A stretch of 64,000 bases of DNA from Nonomuraea jiangxiensis (GTDB lineage Bacteria; Actinomycetota; Actinomycetes; Streptosporangiales; Streptosporangiaceae): the NCBI RefSeq assembly GCF_900099965.1, contig NZ_FNDJ01000031.1, forward strand, positions 1 to 64,000. The letters run 5' to 3'. Numbering within the stretch: position 1 is the first letter of the stretch; every line of letters starts with the position of its first letter. Of this stretch, positions 18,167-26,333 are shown in pieces. The notes under the pieces are model-generated. The model did not search any database, was not told where the DNA came from, and saw only the letters and a program-made list of their open reading frames with translations. Both the position numbers and the translations under genes were made by a program.

Positions 18167-18386
18167 ACGCCCCCCGCCGAGGATGGCTCCTCGCCTGTCG
18201 GGGCTCCCCCGCCCGTCTGCGGCGACCAGGGTGCAGCGCCGCCGCGAGTGACGCGGCGCGGCATCTGGCGCGACTCGGCGGTGCGCAACCTGAGCGCGGT
18301 CGCGTGCTCGATCATCTGGTCGCCGTTGAGGCGGCGCTTTTCTCGCGACCGTCCTCACAGGGCCCTCCGACCCTGCAAGACACGTC
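18167..18386. other. Intergenic stretch with a possible decayed reading frame
   Basis: No intact gene. A minus-strand frame at about 18185-18335 reads RLNGDQMIEHATALRLRTAE with G/C-ending codons, so part of it may be the tail of a lost gene. I cannot assign a family. The hairpin at 18112-18166 flanks it. Confidence 0.25.
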
Positions 18387-19436
18387 CTATGCGTTGGCGT
18401 AACCCGGAGTCCGGTCTCGGATCTTCTGCATCTCAGCTTCGTCCGAGATGCCCTGGAAGTCGTAGCGGGGCGTGTACGGCCGTTCAAGAGCAGCAAGTTC
18501 CTCATCGGTGAGTTCGATTTGCAGCGAGGCGACCGCGTCGTCGATCTGGGCGGTGGTGTTGGCGCCGACGAGTGGCGCGGTGACGACCGGCTTGCCGTGC
18601 AGCCACGCCAGGGCGACCTGAGCCCTGGTGATGCCACGTGCGGCTGCGACCTTGCCGACGGCATCGATGATCGCGCGGTTCGAAGTCTCCTCCGCGGGCG
18701 TGTAGAGCTGGTCGGCATAGGCGCCATCGGTCGCCGAACGTGCGGTCGACTTCGCCTCATCCCAGGCGCGAGCCAGCCGGCCGCGGGCGAGCGGGCTCCA
18801 GACGATCGTGCCGACTCCCTCGTCCAGGCAGAGCGGGATCATCTCGCGCTCCTCTTCACGGGCCAGCAGGTTGTAGTGGTCCTGCATCGACGCGAACCGC
18901 GCCCACCCGTGCCGCTTCTGCAGGTGCAGGGCCTTGGCGAACTCCCAGGCGTGCATCGAGGACGCTCCGAGGTAGCGGACCTTACCCGCCTTGACCAGAT
19001 CGTGCAGGGCTTCGAGAGTCTCCTCCAGCGGGGTCGTCCGGTCGTTGCGGTGAATCTGGTAGAGGTCGATGTAGTCGGTGCCGAGCCGCCGCAGGCTGTG
19101 ATCGACCTCGGCCATGATCGCCTTGCGCGAGAGGCCCTTGCCGTTGGGGCCCGGACGCATCGGGTGGCGCAGTTTGGTGGCGATGACGACGTCGTCGCGG
19201 TTCGCGAAGTCCTTGACCGCACGGCCCAGGATCTCCTCGCTGGAGCCGTAGGAGTACATGTTGGCGGTGTCGAAGAAGTTGATGCCGGACTCAAGGGCGT
19301 GCCTGATGAGCGGGCGGCTGGTTTCTTCGTCCAGCGACCAGACCGGGTGGCCGCGGTCGGGGTCGCCATAGGTCATGGCGCCGATGGCGATCGGAGATAC
19401 CTCGAGGCCGGTGGTGCCGAGTTTGATGTAGCGCAT
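18387..19436 (-). CDS. Aldo/keto reductase
   Basis: 349 residues, full length for the family. The catalytic tetrad is visible: Asp56 and Tyr61 in NFFDTANMYSYGSSEE, Lys88 in VIATKLRH and His129 in LYQIHRND. The NADPH-binding tail region includes VVTAPLVGANTTAQIDDAV. It reduces aldehydes or ketones with NADPH; the physiological substrate cannot be read from sequence. It is divergent from a TetR gene, with a long palindrome overlapping both promoters, which suggests local repression and induction by a toxic carbonyl or other effector. Confidence 0.92.
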   Translation of the reverse strand: MRYIKLGTTGLEVSPIAIGAMTYGDPDRGHPVWSLDEETSRPLIRHALESGINFFDTANMYSYGSSEEILGRAVKDFANRDDVVIATKLRHPMRPGPNGKGLSRKAIMAEVDHSLRRLGTDYIDLYQIHRNDRTTPLEETLEALHDLVKAGKVRYLGASSMHAWEFAKALHLQKRHGWARFASMQDHYNLLAREEEREMIPLCLDEGVGTIVWSPLARGRLARAWDEAKSTARSATDGAYADQLYTPAEETSNRAIIDAVGKVAAARGITRAQVALAWLHGKPVVTAPLVGANTTAQIDDAVASLQIELTDEELAALERPYTPRYDFQGISDEAEMQKIRDRTPGYANA

Positions 19437-19455
19437 ATTGTTCCTCTATCGTTCT

Positions 19456-19491
19456 GGAGAGGCCTCCACTTACGGTAGTGGAGACCTCTCC
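19456..19491. promoter_or_regulatory. TetR-type operator between the aldo-keto reductase and its regulator
   Basis: GGAGAGGCCTCCACT (19456-19470) and AGTGGAGACCTCTCC (19477-19491) are inverted with 14 of 15 matches and a 6-bp spacer. The palindrome fills the divergent intergenic region 20 bp from the reductase start and 23 bp from the regulator start, the usual place for an autoregulating TetR dimer pair. Confidence 0.8.
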
Positions 19492-19513
19492 GGATAGCAA
19501 GGAGGGTGACGGC

Positions 19514-20056
19514 ATGGTTCGTTCAGACGCCCGCGAGAACCGAGCCCGCATCCTGGAGGCGGCTCGCCAAGCCTTCGCCGAGAGCGGCGACACCTCGATG
19601 AACCAGATCGCTCAACGCGCCGGCGTGGGTCCCGGCACCTTGTACCGCAACTTCCCCACCCGCGAGGCGCTCGTCCTCGCCATCTACCAACACGAGGTCG
19701 ACCAGCTCATCGGCTCGGTGCCAGAACTACTCGCCACGCTGCCGCCGCTGAAGGCACTACAACGCTGGACCACCGACCTGGTCAGCGCCATGCGTAAGAA
19801 ACACGGCCTCGGCGACGCGCTCAGCTCTGGAGCACACCAGGCGATCACCGAACAAACCTACGGGCCAGTGATCGCGGCCATCACCCAGCTACTCGACGCG
19901 GGCAAACGCGATGGCACCATCCGCACCGACGCGGACCCCGGTGACTTCCTCCAGCTCACCGGTGCCCTCTGGCGGGCCGCATCCGGGGCGAAAGACCGAT
20001 CCCAGCCCATGCTCGGGCTGATCCTCGACGGCCTCAAGGCACACCCCCAGCGCTAA
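19514..20056 (+). CDS. TetR-family transcriptional repressor
   Basis: 180 residues. The N-terminal helix-turn-helix is typical: NRARILEAARQAFAESG, then MNQIAQRAGVGPGTLYRNF. The C-terminal ligand domain is of the TetR_C_33-like kind (LLDAGKRDGTIRTDADPGD). ATG 19514 is chosen because AAGGAGG precedes it at good spacing. It probably binds the palindrome at 19456-19491 and controls itself and the divergent aldo-keto reductase. The ligand is unknown. Confidence 0.9.
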   Translation: MVRSDARENRARILEAARQAFAESGDTSMNQIAQRAGVGPGTLYRNFPTREALVLAIYQHEVDQLIGSVPELLATLPPLKALQRWTTDLVSAMRKKHGLGDALSSGAHQAITEQTYGPVIAAITQLLDAGKRDGTIRTDADPGDFLQLTGALWRAASGAKDRSQPMLGLILDGLKAHPQR

Positions 20057-20063
20057 CCTCCTG

Positions 20064-20657
20064 TCAGGAAACCTCCTGCCGGCACGTCTGCATGCCTGCC
20101 CCGCGAGAGTCGGCAGCCAGTTCCGCGGTGACCAGCTTGCCGCAGTACAGGTAGCCAACGGTCGGCAGGAAGACGTCCCCGCCGAACCGGATCAGGTCGC
20201 CGACCTCCGCCTCCACCAGTTCGAGCCCGGCGGCGAGCGTGGTGCGCTTCCCCGGTCCCGTCACCGTCCGCTCGGTCAGCCTGCACATGCGGCGCACCAG
20301 CGGCTGCGGGGCCAGACGCAAACACGTCCACGGATTCAGCACTGGCAGGCGGATCGGCCTGCCGCCCGCCACCCGCAACCGGAACGGCCGCGGGCCGCCG
20401 TAGGCGCGCTCGGCGTCCCGCATGATCTGCTCGGCCGTCGCGGCGCTGCCCGTCAGCCGCTCGGCCATCCGCCGGGCGTGCGCGGTCACGATCTCTGTAT
20501 GCCGCCGGTCGTCACCGGTCGCCGACAACCCGACCGGTTCGGCCGGGGCATCCCACCGCAGGCGCTTGAGCACCGACGCCTGATCCTCGTCCAGGACGCA
20601 GACGGCCTCCACGCAGTCGGCGAGGCTGTCCGCGTTACAGTCCAGGCCCGCCCTCAC
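20064..20657 (-). CDS. Hypothetical protein, third gene of the epimerase operon
   Basis: 197 residues from a GTG start, 15 bp after the preceding gene in the same direction. I recognise no domain. Visible features are an acidic N-terminal part (CVEAVCVLDEDQ), a conserved-looking block GGPRPFRLRVAGGRPIRLP in the middle, and a Cys/Gly-containing tail (GYLYCGKLVTAELA). There is no signal peptide or membrane segment. Third-position G/C is high, so it is probably a real gene. It converges with the TetR gene, leaving a gap of 7 bp. Confidence 0.6.
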   Translation of the reverse strand: MRAGLDCNADSLADCVEAVCVLDEDQASVLKRLRWDAPAEPVGLSATGDDRRHTEIVTAHARRMAERLTGSAATAEQIMRDAERAYGGPRPFRLRVAGGRPIRLPVLNPWTCLRLAPQPLVRRMCRLTERTVTGPGKRTTLAAGLELVEAEVGDLIRFGGDVFLPTVGYLYCGKLVTAELAADSRGAGMQTCRQEVS

Positions 20658-20672
20658 CGTGCGGCACGCTGA

Positions 20673-21275
20673 CTAGCCGTGCGTGTCGGCCAGCGGAGGA
20701 AATCCATAGGCGCGACCGGGGGTGCGGAACCAGTCGTCGTCGAGGAAGCGGCCTGTCATCCGTCCCACGATGGTCAGAAAGGCGTGCGCCAGCCGTTCTT
20801 CGCCGTCGATCGGATATCCGTCCCGGGGAAGCCCTTCGGCATAGGGCTCAAGCAGCTGCGGCGGCAGCAGTTCGCCCGACGGCAACCCCGGAATTTCCGC
20901 GACCACGTTTCCATCTCGGTAATAGTCGAGGTCGGAGAGGCCATCGATCTCCCGGTGCCAACTGACCAGCAGCATTCCCCGATTTCCGGAGCTGAGCCAC
21001 CACCCTCCCGTTTCCGGGCCGCTGGTGCCGATCACAACAGACCAGTCAGGACTGTGGGGTCCGATCCAGAGACTGTCGTTCTCATGGACCGTCATCGTGG
21101 CCGCTTCCTCGACCAGGCACACGTCACGCCCGGATCGCGGATCCAGGCGCAACAATCCGGCGAGCTCGTCGAGGTCCCGTTCCACCCAGAGCCCGAAGAA
21201 GGCTTCATCGAACCCGTGAGCCGCCAGCAGTTCATACTGGTCATGTTCTGGCGATGCGGTCCGGAGGTCGGCCAT
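20673..21275 (-). CDS. Hypothetical protein, second gene of the epimerase operon
   Basis: 200 residues. ATG 21275 is preferred because TGGAGA lies about 9 nt upstream; GTG 21302 would begin 3 nt after the epimerase stop. The sequence is soluble and rich in acidic and aromatic residues (HGFDEAFFGLWVERDLDEL, SPDWSVVIGTSGPETGGWW), loosely like SMI1/KNR4 or immunity-type proteins, but I cannot assign it. It is co-directional with the epimerase and the following 197-residue gene. Confidence 0.6.
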   Translation of the reverse strand: MADLRTASPEHDQYELLAAHGFDEAFFGLWVERDLDELAGLLRLDPRSGRDVCLVEEAATMTVHENDSLWIGPHSPDWSVVIGTSGPETGGWWLSSGNRGMLLVSWHREIDGLSDLDYYRDGNVVAEIPGLPSGELLPPQLLEPYAEGLPRDGYPIDGEERLAHAFLTIVGRMTGRFLDDDWFRTPGRAYGFPPLADTHG

Positions 21276-21304
21276 GTCATCGTCTCCAGTCGCTCGGGTC
21301 ACGG

Positions 21305-22303
21305 CTACGCCCGGCCGGGCCGGTAAGCGGCGATCAGCCGATCCATGACGGCGTCGAGGCGGGGGTCCACCTGCCGCCGCGCGGGATCCTCGTCGTGCCA
21401 GGCTACGATCTGCCGGGCGCCCACGTGGAACGGAATGGTCGCGGTGAAGTCGGGCACCAGGCCGCGGAGCTTCGCGTTGTCGAAGATCCTGGAGTGCGCC
21501 TTGTCGCCGAGCAGCCCGGCGCCCCACGCCGGATCCACCGCCGCGATGGCCTCCGAGGGCACGTGGACGATCCTCGCCTCCGCACCGGCCGCCGCCGCAA
21601 GCGTCTGCGCGATCTGGTTCCAGGTGAGCATCTCGTCGGAGGTGATGTGGAAGCTGTCGCCGACGGCCTGGGGATGCCCGAGCAGGGGCACCAGGCCGCG
21701 GGCGAAGTCCTCGTGGTGGGTGAGCGTCCACAGTGACGTTCCGTCACCGTGCACGACGACCTCTCTCCCCTGCCGCATCCGGGTGATGGCCGTCCAGCCG
21801 CCGTCGAACGGGACCCTGGTCCGGTCGTACGTGTGCGACGGCCGTACGATCGTGGCCGGGAAGCCGTCGTCGCGGTAGGCCGCCACGAGCAGGTCCTCGC
21901 ACGCGATCTTGTTGCGCGAATACTCCAGGACGGGGTTGCGCAGGGGCGTCGACTCCACGATGGGCACCCGGCCGGGCGGCGTCTGGTACGCCGACGCGGA
22001 GCTGATGAACACGTACTGGCCGGTCCGACCGCTGAACAGGTCGAGGTCGGCCTGAACGTGCTGAGGTGTGTACGCCACCCAGTTCACCACGGCGTCGAAC
22101 TCCCGATCGCCGAGCGCGGCCAGGACGGAACCGGAGTCCCGGATGTCGGCGCGCAGGATGGTGACCTCCGGCGGCAGGGGGCGGTGCGTGGTGTGGCCAC
22201 GGTTGAGCACCGACAGGTCGATGCCGCGGGACACGGCCAGCCAGGAGCAGGCGGAGCTGATGATGCCGCTGCCGCCGATGAACAGAACCTTGAGTGAGGT
22301 CAC
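21305..22303 (-). CDS. NAD-dependent epimerase/dehydratase-family protein (extended SDR)
   Basis: 332 residues. The N-terminal nucleotide site is VLFIGGSGIISSACSWLA, a variant of GxxGxxG in which the last Gly is replaced. ADIRD follows the second strand. The catalytic triad elements are SSASAYQTP and YSRNK (Tyr-x-x-x-Lys). The C-terminal part (HEDFARGLVPLLGHPQAVG, FHITSDEMLTWNQIAQTL) is typical of sugar-nucleotide or isoflavone-type reductases. Substrate unknown. It leads a three-gene operon. Confidence 0.8.
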   Translation of the reverse strand: MTSLKVLFIGGSGIISSACSWLAVSRGIDLSVLNRGHTTHRPLPPEVTILRADIRDSGSVLAALGDREFDAVVNWVAYTPQHVQADLDLFSGRTGQYVFISSASAYQTPPGRVPIVESTPLRNPVLEYSRNKIACEDLLVAAYRDDGFPATIVRPSHTYDRTRVPFDGGWTAITRMRQGREVVVHGDGTSLWTLTHHEDFARGLVPLLGHPQAVGDSFHITSDEMLTWNQIAQTLAAAAGAEARIVHVPSEAIAAVDPAWGAGLLGDKAHSRIFDNAKLRGLVPDFTATIPFHVGARQIVAWHDEDPARRQVDPRLDAVMDRLIAAYRPGRA

Positions 22304-22388
22304 GATCTGGCCCTTCGGTCTTCGGGCGCCGGCTCCACCCGGAGCCGATCGCCGTCATGGTGGGGGGTGAACGGCCTGCTCCGGCCGG

Positions 22389-23522
22389 TCAGGACGGGGA
22401 CGTGGGGGGCACCGGGACCCGCAGCTCGGCGCCGTCGCCCCCGGGGATCGAGCCCCGGGCGTCGGGCCGGTGCCGTGCCAGCAGATCCAGGCCCAGGCGG
22501 GCGCGGCGTACCCGCTCCCGGCTGAGCGCCACCGTGGTGGCCTCCAGGTGGGTCCCGGCCGGGTAGACGTCCGGGGCGTTCCGCAGGCCGAACTTGATGT
22601 GCACCGGCGCGGCAACCTGGACCAGGGTGGGCAGCTCGTAGTGACGGACGAATCCGCCGATGTTGTCGGGGGCCTCCACGTACACGTCGAGCGGGATGCC
22701 GACGGCGGCGCGGATCGCGGCGACCTGCGCGAGGGTCAGATCGGTCGGGAGGTTGAGGCTGTCGGCGCCCAGGTCCTCCAGGACCCGGGCCGCCTCGGGA
22801 TTGGCGGCGGGCAGCATCACCGAGACCTTGGCCTGCATGTCCGGTGGCAGGTGCCCGGCCGCCCTGAGCCGGCCGAAGACGGACAGCACGCCGAGGTCGG
22901 CGATGAGCACGCTGCGGAACCCGTACTCGGCCGCCCGCAGGATCTCGTCCAGCACCGCCGCGACCTGGTCCTGCCCGCGTGCCGCCGGTGCCAGGATCAT
23001 GCCCGCGGGGCTGCGGGCCATCGCGGAGGCGTCCCAGCCCGCGCAGGGACGGGCGAACAGGCTGACCTCGACCCCGGCGTCCGCGGCCAGGGCCGCCATC
23101 TCGCCCAGCTCGGGGCCCGTGAGCAGGCCGACGCCCGTGCCCTGGGACACGCGGGTGACCGGCACGCCGAGCGTCCGCGCCGCGGCCAGCACCGCCGCCA
23201 GGCACGCCGGACCCTCGACGCTGGGGATCTCCACCCGGTATTGAGCGCCGTCGGGGAACCGCCCCGGCGAGTCCGGCAGCTCGCGCAGGTCGCCCGGCGG
23301 CAGTCCGAGCGTGGCCAGCAGTTCCGCAGGACGCGGCATACCGGCCGAGCCGGCGGTCATGCCGGCGGCCGTGTCGGCGGCCGTGTCGGCGGCCGAGCCG
23401 GCGGTCATGCCGGCGGCCGTGTCGGCGGCCGTGTCGGCGGCCGAGCCGGCGGTCATGCCGGCGGCCGTGTCGGCGGCCGTGTCGGCGGCCGTGCCGGCGG
23501 CCGTGCCTCTCGTGCCGGTCAC
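22389..23522 (-). CDS. U32-peptidase-like TIM-barrel protein with repetitive N-terminus
   Basis: 377 residues from GTG 23522. The core from about residue 62 (MPRPAELLATLGLPPGDLRE) resembles the U32 collagenase-like/TIM-barrel family: GVPVTRVSQGTGVGLLT, FRSVLIADLGVL, LGADSLNLPTDLTLAQ, VHIKFGLRNAPDVYP. The first about 60 residues are an Ala/Thr-rich repeat encoded by three 48-bp units. GTG 23522 overlaps the TGA of the enolase-family gene (GTGA), which favours that start. ATG 23339 would give the core alone, and each repeat unit also contains an in-frame ATG. Such genes occur with sugar-acid enolases; the reaction is unknown. Confidence 0.7.
   Translation of the reverse strand: MTGTRGTAAGTAADTAADTAAGMTAGSAADTAADTAAGMTAGSAADTAADTAAGMTAGSAGMPRPAELLATLGLPPGDLRELPDSPGRFPDGAQYRVEIPSVEGPACLAAVLAAARTLGVPVTRVSQGTGVGLLTGPELGEMAALAADAGVEVSLFARPCAGWDASAMARSPAGMILAPAARGQDQVAAVLDEILRAAEYGFRSVLIADLGVLSVFGRLRAAGHLPPDMQAKVSVMLPAANPEAARVLEDLGADSLNLPTDLTLAQVAAIRAAVGIPLDVYVEAPDNIGGFVRHYELPTLVQVAAPVHIKFGLRNAPDVYPAGTHLEATTVALSRERVRRARLGLDLLARHRPDARGSIPGGDGAELRVPVPPTSPS
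23344..23487 (-). repeat. Three perfect 48-bp tandem repeats in the 5' end of the U32-like gene
   Basis: Units at 23344-23391, 23392-23439 and 23440-23487 are identical and in frame, 16 codons each. A degenerate partial unit follows to about 23510. Each unit itself contains 12-bp subrepeats (GGCGGCCGTGTC). Each encodes a TAADTAAGMTAGSAAD-like peptide. Copy number is likely to vary between strains. Confidence 0.92.
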
Positions 23523-24715
23523 GACTGGCTCGCCGAGGACGCGGCGGCCGCGGCCACCACCGGGTCGCCGTCACGGCGTTCCCAGCCGTCGCGGACGAGG
23601 TTGAAGCGCGCGTTGGTGCGAGGATGGCGGGCACACGCCTCGTGGTCGAGCCGCACGCCGAGCTCCGGCGCGGTGGGCAACGCGAAGCAGCCGTCGGCCG
23701 GATCGACGGCCGGCGCGCCCTGGACGAGCTCGGTGACCCACGGGTCGGCGAAGTCGTTGAAGTGTTCGAGGATCTTGTGATTCGGGGTCGCGACGGCGAG
23801 GTGCACGTTGGCCGCCGTTCCCACCGGACCGCAGACGTTGTGCGGCGCCATGAGCACGTTGTACGACTCCGCCCACCCGGCGAGCTTCCGCGGCCCCGTG
23901 AAGCCGCCGATGTGCGTGAGGTCGGCCTGCACGATGTCCACGAGGCCCTGCTCCAGCAGCTCGCGGTACTCGGGTACGGCGTGCACGCGCTCACCGGTCG
24001 CGATGGGGATCGACGTCGCCGCGCGTACCTGGCGCAGGCCCGGCGCGTCGTGCGGCGGGACCGGCTCCTCGATCCACGCTGGCTCGAACCGCTCGATGGC
24101 CCGGGCGACCCGGGCCGCGGTCGCCGCGGTGAACCGCCCGTGCATCTCCACCATGAGCTCGACGTCGGGGCCGACCGCCTCGCGGACGGCGCCGAGGATG
24201 TCGCACGCCGTCCGGAGGCTCGCGCTTGACAACTCGGCGGTGGCCGCGCCGAACGGGTCGATCTTCAGCCCGCGGTAGCCCCGGGACACCACCTCGGCGG
24301 CCGGCCGGGCGATCGCGGCGGGCTCCCGGTCCCCCTGGTACCAGCCGTTCGCGTAGGCGGGAGTGCGTTCCCGGAACCGGCCGCCGAGCAGCTGGTGGAC
24401 CGGCACGCCCAGGTGCTGCCCCATCAGGTCGTGGCACGCCATGTCGATGGTGGCCAGGGCGGTCTGCGTGACCTCACCGGCCCGGCCGTACTCCTCCCAG
24501 GTGAACCGCCACGCCAACCGCTGCAGATCGAACGGGTCGCTGCCGATCACGTAGCGCCGCGACATCTCCTCGATGCACGCCGGCAGGGTGTCGGTCTTGT
24601 TCAGCATCCTCGCTTCGCCGAGGCCGCGGAGCCCGTCATCGGTGATGAGTTCGACGAACGTCAACTCCCGCCAGGGGGTGCCGACGACAGTAGTGGCGAC
24701 TTCGGTGATCTTCAC
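23519..24715 (-). CDS. Enolase-superfamily sugar-acid dehydratase-like protein (mandelate racemase/muconate lactonizing type)
   Basis: 398 residues from GTG 24715, which has GGAGG upstream. An N-terminal capping domain is followed by the MR/MLE barrel: YRGLKIDPFG (KxD-type first lysine strand), metal-ligand strands ELMVEMHGRF and PAWIEEPV, then PIATGERVHA, VDIVQADLTHIGG and NVLMAPHNVCGP. These fit the mandelate-racemase/galactonate-dehydratase branch, which abstracts the alpha proton of an acid sugar. It is followed by the U32-like gene with 4-bp overlap and preceded by a GntR gene, which indicates catabolism of a sugar acid. Confidence 0.85.
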   Translation of the reverse strand: MKITEVATTVVGTPWRELTFVELITDDGLRGLGEARMLNKTDTLPACIEEMSRRYVIGSDPFDLQRLAWRFTWEEYGRAGEVTQTALATIDMACHDLMGQHLGVPVHQLLGGRFRERTPAYANGWYQGDREPAAIARPAAEVVSRGYRGLKIDPFGAATAELSSASLRTACDILGAVREAVGPDVELMVEMHGRFTAATAARVARAIERFEPAWIEEPVPPHDAPGLRQVRAATSIPIATGERVHAVPEYRELLEQGLVDIVQADLTHIGGFTGPRKLAGWAESYNVLMAPHNVCGPVGTAANVHLAVATPNHKILEHFNDFADPWVTELVQGAPAVDPADGCFALPTAPELGVRLDHEACARHPRTNARFNLVRDGWERRDGDPVVAAAAASSASQS

Positions 24716-24807
24716 AGTGCCTCCATAGGTCCGGGCAGGGGGCCGCGCGGCCCGTCCGCCCGGAGGTAAGCGGTGCAATCGGTACGGCATCGGGGCCGAC
24801 GCCTGTC

Positions 24808-25539
24808 TCAGTCGTCGGCGTCGCTCGTGGGCAGGGCCAGGAACGCCCGCAGGTCCATGCGGGTCTGGACGAGATGCTCACGCATGGCCTCGGCGGCGCC
24901 CCGGGCGTCCCGGTCGCGGACCGCGGCCAGGATCCGGGCGTGCTCGTCCATGATGTCGTCCATCGTGCGCCCTCGGGCGAGATGCCCGCGGAGGCTGCGC
25001 AACCGGCTCTGACGCATGGGCTCATCCATGGCCTCGATCAGGAAGCTGATCATCTGGTTGCCGCCGGCCGCGGCGAGCACGGCATGGAAACCCACGTCCG
25101 CCTGGTTGAACGCCTCCTCGTCCTTCGCCTGGCTCATCGTGTCGAAGGCCAGGTCGAGCGAGGTCAGCGCGGTGCGCGTGGCGTGCTGCGCCGCGAGCGT
25201 CGCGGCGTGCACCTCCAGGGCGAGCCGCACCTCGACGAGTTCGAGCAGGTTACGCGGGTCCCGGCGCAGGGAGGCGGCGAAGAACTCGCTCAGCGGAGCC
25301 GCGTTGGGGTGGGCGACGGCGGGACGACGACCGTGCCGTACTTCGAGCAGGCCACGGGCCTGCAGCGTGCGTACGCCCTCCCGCACGGTCAGCCGGCTGA
25401 CCCCCATCGTCGTCGCCAGCTCGCCCTCCGACGGCAGGAACTGACCCGGCTCCAGCTCGCCACCGAAGATGAGCTCCTCCAGGTGCCGCACCACGCCCGC
25501 GGTCCGCGACTCGGTCCGTGGCGCTTTCCCGTCGTCCAT
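24808..25539 (-). CDS. GntR/FadR-family transcriptional regulator
   Basis: 243 residues. The winged helix-turn-helix is clear: VVRHLEELIFGGELEPGQFLP, SEGELATTMGVSRLTVREGV, RTLQARGLLEVRHGRR. The C-terminal FCD effector domain follows, with metal-binding-type histidines in FHAVLAAAGGN and DEHARILAAV. ATG 25539 is used because AGGGGA precedes it; the frame is open further upstream but lacks conserved sequence. It lies directly before the enolase/U32-like genes and probably represses them until the sugar-acid inducer is present. Confidence 0.9.
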   Translation of the reverse strand: MDDGKAPRTESRTAGVVRHLEELIFGGELEPGQFLPSEGELATTMGVSRLTVREGVRTLQARGLLEVRHGRRPAVAHPNAAPLSEFFAASLRRDPRNLLELVEVRLALEVHAATLAAQHATRTALTSLDLAFDTMSQAKDEEAFNQADVGFHAVLAAAGGNQMISFLIEAMDEPMRQSRLRSLRGHLARGRTMDDIMDEHARILAAVRDRDARGAAEAMREHLVQTRMDLRAFLALPTSDADD

Positions 25540-25825
25540 CGCGTCCCCTGCCGGTTCGGCATTACGGAGCCGGTGTCTCCGGTGCCCTGCCATGGGTTGG
25601 GCCGTTCCACCCCTAGGACGATCACACATATCAGACAACTTCTCAACTGACCGCTGACAAGATGTGCCTGCCGACCAATGGTTCGGCACAATCACCGCAG
25701 CTTACTGGCATGATCCTCCTCGTCAAGGTTGCCGGAGTTCGCCGAACCCTTGTCAAGTTATCCGATGAGTTCCATCGTGGCGAGAGATCAAGCCCTCCCT
25801 CTGCCGTCCGCGCCGATGCGCGAGT

Positions 25826-26116
25826 GTCCGACCCCGTCCGGGACGCGCCCGTGCTCGTCGGCCACGCCGTCCGCGCGCTCCATCTCACCGCGTGGGCGCG
25901 ATCGACGTCGCGGCGGAGACCGGGGACCAGGCGCTGCTGGAGCACCTGGCGGCCCAGTTCGACCGGACCGTCGAGCGGCGCGACCGGCGAACCGCGCTAC
26001 GCCGACCTCATCGAGCGCACCCTCTACAACGTCGTCGCGAAGCTGACCTTCGTCCCTTACCACCTCTGGGGCAACAGGGGGCCGTCCACCAGGCGCGTGT
26101 GGACGCCCGCGTCGGG
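25826..26116 (+). pseudogene. Decayed GH127 (beta-L-arabinofuranosidase-like, DUF1680) gene
   Basis: Fragments in shifting frames match the usual order of GH127 proteins: GHAVRALHLTA, then AIDVAAETGDQALLEHL, then GEPRYADLIERTLYNVVA joined abruptly to LTFVPYHLWGNRGPSTRRV. In an intact enzyme the last two blocks are separated by well over 100 residues, so there is a large internal deletion plus an indel near 25893. Its position next to a sugar-acid module suggests that plant-polysaccharide use was once broader here. Confidence 0.65.
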
Positions 26117-26154
26117 CAGGGTCTTGGCGACCTCCGCGAGTGCCACGACGAGCC

Positions 26155-26330
26155 GGCGCCGCGCCCGACTCCTGGGTGGAGATCAACCCGCTCGACGCCC
26201 GCGCGCTGGGACCTCGCCGAGGGCGCTCCCCCACGCCGCGAACGAGGTCACGGCCACCGGCTGGGACCCGGTGTCCGAACAACCCCGCTACAAGGTCACC
26301 GCGGTCCGGCTGACCAGGATGGAAGGATGA
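26155..26330 (+). pseudogene. C-terminal remnant of a molybdopterin oxidoreductase
   Basis: DSWVEINPLDARALG followed, one base out of frame, by LAEGA is the C-terminal molybdopterin-dinucleotide-binding motif. The piece ending TGWDPVSEQPRYKVTAV then closes the protein, again in another frame. At least two frameshifts and a deletion are needed to explain it. It is immediately followed by 26334-26792 in normal operon spacing, so that gene is probably the survivor of an oxidoreductase operon. Confidence 0.55.
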
Positions 26331-26333
26331 GCC

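Noticed and set aside
23344..23510. Tandem repeats considered as a CRISPR array
   Set aside because: The repeats are contiguous with no unique spacers, are in frame within a coding sequence and have no cas genes nearby.
22300..23994. Long minus-strand frame spanning the U32-like and enolase-family genes in another phase
   Set aside because: Arg/His/Gly-rich low-complexity product created by the repeat and high G/C; the two genes it shadows have clear family motifs.
25600..25825. Region between the GntR gene and the GH127 remnant searched for a GntR operator
   Set aside because: TTGTC-type motifs are present, but no convincing inverted repeat of the FadR/GntR kind was found.
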